The translations under genes were made by a program, and so were the position numbers. A model generated the notes under the pieces. The model was not told the origin of the DNA, made no database searches, and saw only the letters and a program-made list of their open reading frames with translations. Shown in pieces: positions 20,401 to 21,474 of a stretch of 21,474 nt of DNA; the first letter of the stretch is position 1; each line of letters starts with the position of its first letter. The stretch spans positions 70,375 through 91,848 of the forward strand of contig BFEA01000807.1 in NCBI GenBank assembly GCA_003427395.1, read 5' to 3'. Source of the stretch: Chara braunii (Eukaryota > Streptophyta > Charophyceae > Charales > Characeae).

Positions 20401-20976
20401 GGAAGTCGAGCAATGAATTTGCCCGCTCTCAGTCTATCGGACTTGGTGTTGACATCATCGGTTGACTGGACCTGCAAGCTTTGGTACGTAAGAAATACTG
20501 CACAGCCTGTTTGCATCTTTGAGGAAGCTAGTGAATACTGTTTTGATGTGCGTTGGTCACCAGTCAACCCATCAGTATTTGTATTAGCTTGTGGAGATGG
20601 GAACGTCCAGGTGTGGAACCTTAATAGGAGTATGGACCACCCATTGGTCCGTGCAAGCGCAGTAGGCTCAGATGTAGGGAACATGAGACACGGGGATTGT
20701 TTGGGTGGGCCACTTCATGGACCTGGAATTCAAGGAGGAGAGGTGGTCAGCAGAACCATACCTGCGGGCCTGAGTGGTGATCCAACAAGGGGTGCAAGAA
20801 GAGCAGTGAGCAAGGTGCGTTGGTCGCTGGATGGACGGAAGATCATCACTGGTGATAATGCAGGTGTCATCTATGTTTATGACCTGGCAACTGAGGTTGC
20901 ATGTATGGAGGTTGATGAGAGTGAACAGCTGCAAAGGAAGTTGAAGAAGATGACCACCCTAGATGGCTTTGTATAG
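4864..20976 (+). CDS. dynein intermediate chain, cytoplasmic dynein 1 type (spliced gene, supported part)
   Basis: Gene-level entry for the three exons 4864-5482, 10698-10832 and 20065-20976, all of whose junctions keep phase 0. The joined product is about 554 residues of WD40 beta-propeller, the part of the intermediate chain that binds the dynein heavy chain; the missing N-terminus would bind light chains and dynactin. The order of motifs (RPITALD, GTYSGQIVSWD, HAHPVY, STDGRMCMW, VGSEGG, HHAPVTALHCH, TSSVDWTCKLW, VRWSPVNP, KVRWSLDGR) follows animal and fungal DYNC1I closely, and fits WDR34/WDR60 or axonemal DNAI1/DNAI2 less well. The propeller is longer than the usual 370 or so residues because four loops are expanded. 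Nearly all of the introns is retrotransposon and repeat DNA. Confidence 0.8.
5483..6875. other. intron sequence without recognised features
   Basis: Moderate-length open frames (for example 5539-5943 and 6281-6628 on +) show no domain, coding logic or partner frame that I recognise. A small CAAGTTGAAC-type direct repeat lies near 5915-5945. This is probably old intron or decayed repeat. Confidence 0.5.
7276..7915 (-). repeat. tandem duplication inside the minus-strand LTR (275-bp unit, 2.3 copies)
   Basis: Copy A is 7276-7550 and copy B is 7551 to about 7823, offset 275 bp; a shorter third piece (about 7845-7915) repeats the CTTCCTCCCCAGCG...CCAGCAG...GTGACNCCAAACTTGCAC block. Differences are scattered and include small indels. 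The copies lie in the middle of the LTR, where U3 enhancer duplications are known in some LTR elements. Confidence 0.85.
7827..7893. repeat. 17-bp inverted repeat (hairpin) in the LTR
   Basis: The arm at 7827-7843 (GCTGCTGGAGCGAGCGC) pairs with 7877-7893 (GCGCTTGCTCCAGCAGC) at 16 of 17 positions around a 33-base loop. It is GC-rich and would fold stably in RNA. Confidence 0.8.
8057..8138. repeat. 40-bp tandem direct repeat in the LTR
   Basis: ATATCCTTCGCTG...GACTCAGACTATT(G/A)GGCC occurs twice back to back, at about 8057-8096 and 8097-8138. Confidence 0.8.
8502..8516 (-). other. polypurine tract of the minus-strand element
   Basis: On the minus strand TTGAGAGGGGGGTGG lies immediately before the LTR start TGTAATGACC. 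This is the expected place and composition for the primer of plus-strand DNA synthesis. Confidence 0.75.
8605..9592 (-). pseudogene. broken Ty3/gypsy integrase with chromodomain-like tail
   Basis: Two minus-strand frames (9337-9540, continuing upstream to about 9592, and 8605-9303) cover the integrase catalytic core (VDRFSKFLNLIPL, LVSDLDTRF), the C-terminal GPY-like segment (LLPLYYGPWEVL, YPVFHASKL) and a chromodomain-like end (HEIDTIV, RQYQV, NAPRVVNAYE). A tryptophan codon of the related + strand copy is a TGA stop here (about 9334-9336), and the next stretch is shifted in frame and shortened. The 5' end breaks off at about 9592 into unrelated sequence. It is homologous to the integrase at 13830-15516 but lies in the opposite orientation. 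No activity is expected. Confidence 0.85.
9593..10101 (+). mobile_element. 3' half of an LTR, plus orientation (fragment)
   Basis: It contains GACATTGATTCTTGTT and a TTGAATAATAA block, as in the complete LTR 15544-16807 (GACATTGATTCTGGTT, TTGAATAAGAGG). It ends TGAATTGGGCAGGATTATAGCA at 10101, like the LTR end near 3205. The join at about 9592 to a minus-strand integrase shows a rearrangement or an insertion into the older element. Confidence 0.6.
10102..10697. other. intron sequence without recognised features
   Basis: AT-rich at its start, then unique-looking sequence up to the acceptor at 10697. No coding or repeat structure was seen. Confidence 0.5.
10698..10832 (+). CDS. dynein intermediate chain exon: mid-propeller blade
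   Basis: 45 codons, phase 0 at both ends, from GTGTACGAG to TATCAG. The product contains ITAAGFPS and FYVGSEGGHVYQ, matching the family's (V/I)TSMSFP...VGSEEGSVY segment between blades 3 and 4. The acceptor is ATGGCAG; the donor is CAG|GCAAGT, a GC-type donor that fits the known GC-AG consensus. Its length is divisible by three, so skipping it would keep the frame but remove a propeller strand. Confidence 0.88.
11069..11240. repeat. two copies of a 94-bp repeat
   Basis: ACTATCC(A/C)TCAAGCCTT...AGGCATGCTG(C/G)GCCCCAGGAG...GGACTGG occurs at 11069 and again at 11163, an offset of 94 bp, with roughly 80% identity. A T-run (11252-11261) follows. The intervening 10833-11068 has nothing recognisable. 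Confidence 0.8.
11262..11724. other. no recognised gene
   Basis: GC-rich sequence with open frames on both strands (for example 11299-11715 on minus) that show no domain or codon logic I recognise. AAGTGAAGGCC occurs twice near 11461-11504. It may be part of the same repeat family as 11725-12372. Confidence 0.4.
11725..12372. repeat. tandem duplication, 374-bp unit with a deleted second copy
   Basis: Copy A (11725-12098) and copy B (12099 to about 12372) start at AAAGC(G/A)GCCCTAGTGCTGG and end at TCATCTGGAG(A/G)TNACGGCATTGCC. Copy B lacks about 105 bp from the middle of copy A. Both keep a GGCAGTATACATTGGTG block followed by repeated TAGAGTAGAGAATAGAG. The sequence stops just before the LTR start at 12393, so it may be a remnant of another LTR or of the insertion target. 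Confidence 0.8.
12393..13510 (+). mobile_element. 5' part of an LTR, plus orientation
   Basis: It begins TGTAATGACC, like the minus-strand LTR, and runs parallel to 15544-16450: TTTTGCCGCTGGAA, GGGCCGGTACTTACCTGTG, AGCAGAAGAAGACAAAA, TTGGCATTTTTAGAGGCCCAG, TCCCTCCGAAAGGGAG, CATCTTCATCACCTTG, GCATCTGGAAGGCCCC. Similarity is lost near 13510, before the LTR end, so the LTR is truncated. The protein-like frame 12827-13438 is an artefact of its internal duplication. Confidence 0.75.
12797..13180 (+). repeat. 192-bp tandem duplication inside the LTR
   Basis: Copies 12797-12988 and 12989-13180 are almost identical (a few percent different) from ACCA(C/G)TCCAAGTAGCC to GCGGTATGCAAGT. The other LTRs have this stretch once, so the duplication is private to this copy. 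Each unit has a TCCCTCCGAAAGGGAGG near-palindrome. Confidence 0.9.
13511..13829. other. unassigned segment with TATA palindrome
   Basis: This sequence joins the truncated LTR to integrase coding sequence and matches neither. GCTATATATAGC at 13701-13712 is a perfect 12-bp palindrome and a good TATA-box match, with a pyrimidine/TAG-rich stretch after it. It may be the promoter part of a different LTR, followed by a deletion of most of the internal region. Confidence 0.45.
13830..14423 (+). pseudogene. Ty3/gypsy pol fragment: integrase N-terminal region
   Basis: One frame runs from 13830 to 14423 with an in-frame TGA at 14019. It covers the linker after RNase H (not itself present) and the integrase zinc-binding region: an AHSRSGHFGIAKT histidine pair, then VECQVSQ, where the second cysteine of the usual CxxC is serine. 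SIDFTYMG holds the first catalytic aspartate of the DDE core, followed by VDRFSKFLNLIPL. The frame ends where a 64-bp duplication shifts it. With the stop and the missing zinc ligand, this copy is dead. Confidence 0.85.
14341..14468 (+). repeat. 64-bp tandem duplication within the integrase
   Basis: AAGTGATGGTGATTGTTGAC through CCATCTCATGC is repeated exactly back to back (14341-14404 and 14405-14468). Since 64 is not a multiple of three, it breaks the integrase frame. Identity between copies appears complete, so the event is recent or is an assembly artefact. Confidence 0.95.
14401..15516 (+). pseudogene. Ty3/gypsy integrase core and chromodomain-like C-terminus, 371-codon open frame
   Basis: Domains in order: integrase core with SDRDPRF (second catalytic Asp at about residue 49) and AEEINQ (catalytic Glu at about 86), a spacing one residue longer than the usual D-35-E; the GPY-like segment LLPLYYGPWEVL; YPVFHASKL; then a chromodomain-like tail (HEIDRI, RQYQV, WISKKELL, APHVVKAYE) as in chromoviruses. 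This half is uninterrupted, but it lacks the first catalytic Asp, which lies in the frame before the 64-bp duplication. It stops 27 bp before the 3' LTR, as expected for the end of pol. Confidence 0.85.
15524..15543 (+). other. polypurine tract before the 3' LTR
   Basis: The purine-rich stretch (CGAAGGGACCGGGGTAG) lies directly before TGTTAGGACC. It is less pure than the tract of the minus-strand element. Confidence 0.6.
15544..16807 (+). mobile_element. complete 3' LTR, plus orientation, 1264 bp
   Basis: It starts TGTTAGGACC and ends GATCATAACA, giving perfect TGTTA/TAACA inverted ends. It follows integrase and polypurine tract in the natural order. It shares its blocks with the LTR at 12393 and, inverted, with 6876-8501, but without their internal duplications. 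The 3' part has an (ATT)n run (about 16572-16592) and a CTT-rich tract (16672-16712). It starts TGTTAGG where the 12393 LTR starts TGTAATG, so the two may not be one element's pair. The next base after the LTR lies inside another element's integrase. Confidence 0.85.
16808..17081 (+). pseudogene. integrase C-terminus and chromodomain scrap of a second retrotransposon
   Basis: It begins in mid-motif at PVFHASKL, directly after the LTR end, then after a one-base frame change near 16874 continues as a chromodomain-like sequence: YEVETILEH, QYKVKF, RWFSTKELL, APDMIAAYERGL. It is a different family from the integrase at 14401-15516, judged by its divergent tail. It appears to be the target into which the LTR at 15544-16807 inserted; the upstream half of the target is not present nearby. 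Confidence 0.8.
17082..18267. other. no recognised gene; possible LTR-derived sequence
   Basis: Follows the chromodomain scrap, where the old element's 3' non-coding part would be. The open frame 17321-17686 shows no domain I know. From about 17700 come GCCATGGCCATAGCCATG, GAGAGAGAGTGAGAC and a CTCTTCTCT-rich tract (17945-18005), a texture like the LTR 3' halves elsewhere, but without a clear end. Confidence 0.4.
18268..18690 (+). repeat. tandem repeat, 221-bp unit, with a nested 44-bp duplication
   Basis: Unit 1 starts at CATTGCTCACC (18268) and unit 2 at 18489. Shared blocks include CCCAGTCTAC, TAGGAACTC(A/G)G(C/T)ACTGAGTGCA and GGGCCTCTTCTGTCCATCA. Inside unit 1 a 44-bp piece (TCCTGTACTTGTAGTTGGGC...) is doubled, at 18394 and 18438. 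The frame over unit 2 is not a gene. Confidence 0.85.
18711..20064. other. intron sequence without recognised features
   Basis: Mostly unique-looking. GACTGACTTTTTT-type blocks recur at about 19194 and 19484, and a short (CAAGCAA)n run lies near 19619-19641. No coding signal appears until the acceptor at 20064. Confidence 0.45.
20065..20976 (+). CDS. dynein intermediate chain terminal exon: WD40 blades 4-6 and C-terminus
   Basis: 303 codons, phase 0, ending TAG at 20974. Numbering from GTT at 20065: VVKLGSGAG (1-9), a Gly/Ser/Pro-rich loop (about 15-78), HHAPVTALHCH (81-91), a second loop, TSSVDWTCKLW (130-140), FDVRWSPVNP (160-169), VQVWNLN (181-187), a third loop (about 195-245), VSKVRWSLDGRKI (248-260) and VIYVYDL. 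The short charged tail (DESEQLQRKLKKM) corresponds to the C-terminal helix of the family. The loops are about 20 to 60 residues longer than in animal DYNC1I and are free of stops. GGTACGTAAG inside the coding part at about 20492 looks like a splice donor, but homology continues through it. Confidence 0.9.
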   Translation, partial: VVKLGSGAGADARIREEFGVGKVGEGVSSRPPGGSTVPEAAFSTVPGVSGAGGNARKLWSPGLSQGLLSRIKTSRQRGIAHHAPVTALHCHPSGIGPTAGAGGVEFARGAVGGSRAMNLPALSLSDLVLTSSVDWTCKLWYVRNTAQPVCIFEEASEYCFDVRWSPVNPSVFVLACGDGNVQVWNLNRSMDHPLVRASAVGSDVGNMRHGDCLGGPLHGPGIQGGEVVSRTIPAGLSGDPTRGARRAVSKVRWSLDGRKIITGDNAGVIYVYDLATEVACMEVDESEQLQRKLKKMTTLDGFV

Positions 20977-21474
20977 TTGGATAGGGCTTTATTGCATTGC
21001 ACCACCTTTCAGTTAGCTATTTAGATGACAGGTAGAGAAAAACCAGATGCAAATCCGCTTCTTCCCACTTCAAAAGAAAAGTTATTGAGCTTAAGCAGGG
21101 ATTGATTGGTGGGGAAGTCAATGTCAGCAATAAATTGGTGGGTATTGTATGGTTATCGCGCGATGATGCCATTGCAGGGCGACAGTACCGGTTGATCAGA
21201 GCTATTATTCTACTGGAAAAAAGTATTGACGCAGTACCAGTTGGGGCAAGAGGGGAAGTGGTGGTGGATTGCAGGTCTCTCTCTCTCATACCTTGTGGCC
21301 TCCTTGTATCCACAATGAGCTGGTGATGTCATCCAGCTCAACCATCCATAACTGCGATTATATGTAGGTGCTCATGAAAAGCCCATTATCTTCAGGGTTG
21401 TCTGTTTGTCATTTTCTTTTTCGCCGCATTCTTTGTCTCTTCCCAAGTTGGTTTACATATTTGTTATTGTCCTC
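20977..21474 (+). other. 3' untranslated region and downstream flank
   Basis: After the dynein stop there is no recognised gene. The small frame 21102-21326 has no known relatives that I can name. The AATAAA at 21129-21134 is a possible polyadenylation signal, about 155 bp after the stop. A CTCTCTCTCT run is at about 21277-21287. Confidence 0.45.

Noticed and set aside
20492-20502. GGTACGTAAG as a splice donor inside the last exon
   Set aside because: WD40 homology continues without a break through the site (CKLW into the next blade).

Overview
The window is eukaryotic nuclear DNA: one spliced gene with very long introns, set in and filled with broken LTR retrotransposons, purine-rich satellite and microsatellites. 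There is no operon structure, no rRNA or tRNA gene I could recognise, and no CRISPR. Plant-type Ty3/gypsy chromointegrases (integrase with a C-terminal chromodomain-like tail) and multi-kilobase introns suggest a large, repeat-rich genome, most likely of the green lineage. A dynein subunit gene would then point to a lineage that keeps dyneins, for example a streptophyte alga such as Chara. The organism is an inference, not something the sequence proves.

The gene is on the + strand and encodes a dynein intermediate chain whose WD40 region most resembles cytoplasmic dynein 1 (DYNC1I type). Three exons are well supported: 4864-5482, 10698-10832 and 20065-20976 (stop TAG at 20974). Their reading frames join in phase 0 across a 5.2 kb GT-AG intron and a 9.2 kb intron with a GC donor. 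An acidic upstream exon ends at 4290 and joins 4864 in a compatible phase, but its 5' part lies in two different frames and is unresolved. The N-terminal coiled-coil region usual for the family was not found.

Layout: 1-660 has a 203-bp-class tandem repeat. 661-1865 is a degenerate purine-rich satellite carrying a palindromic G-box core. 1957-2257 is TG/GA microsatellite with a 3-N gap. 2258-3210 is repeat and LTR-like DNA ending in an LTR-type 3' terminus. 3211-3948 has no recognised gene. 3949-5482 holds exons and a 164-bp tandem duplication that copies an exon end with its splice donor. The intron 5483-10697 contains a minus-strand LTR (6876-8501), its polypurine tract and a broken minus-strand integrase (8605-9592), then a plus-strand LTR end (to 10101). 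The intron 10833-20064 contains several tandem duplications, a plus-strand LTR start (12393), a broken integrase (13830-15516), a complete LTR (15544-16807), a foreign chromodomain scrap (16808-17081) and a 221-bp tandem repeat (18268-18690). 20977-21474 is 3' flank.

The retroelements are incomplete: no gag, protease, reverse transcriptase or RNase H was seen, and each integrase carries stops or frameshifts. Similar elements sit in opposite orientation on either side of the small 135-bp exon, which could affect its splicing.
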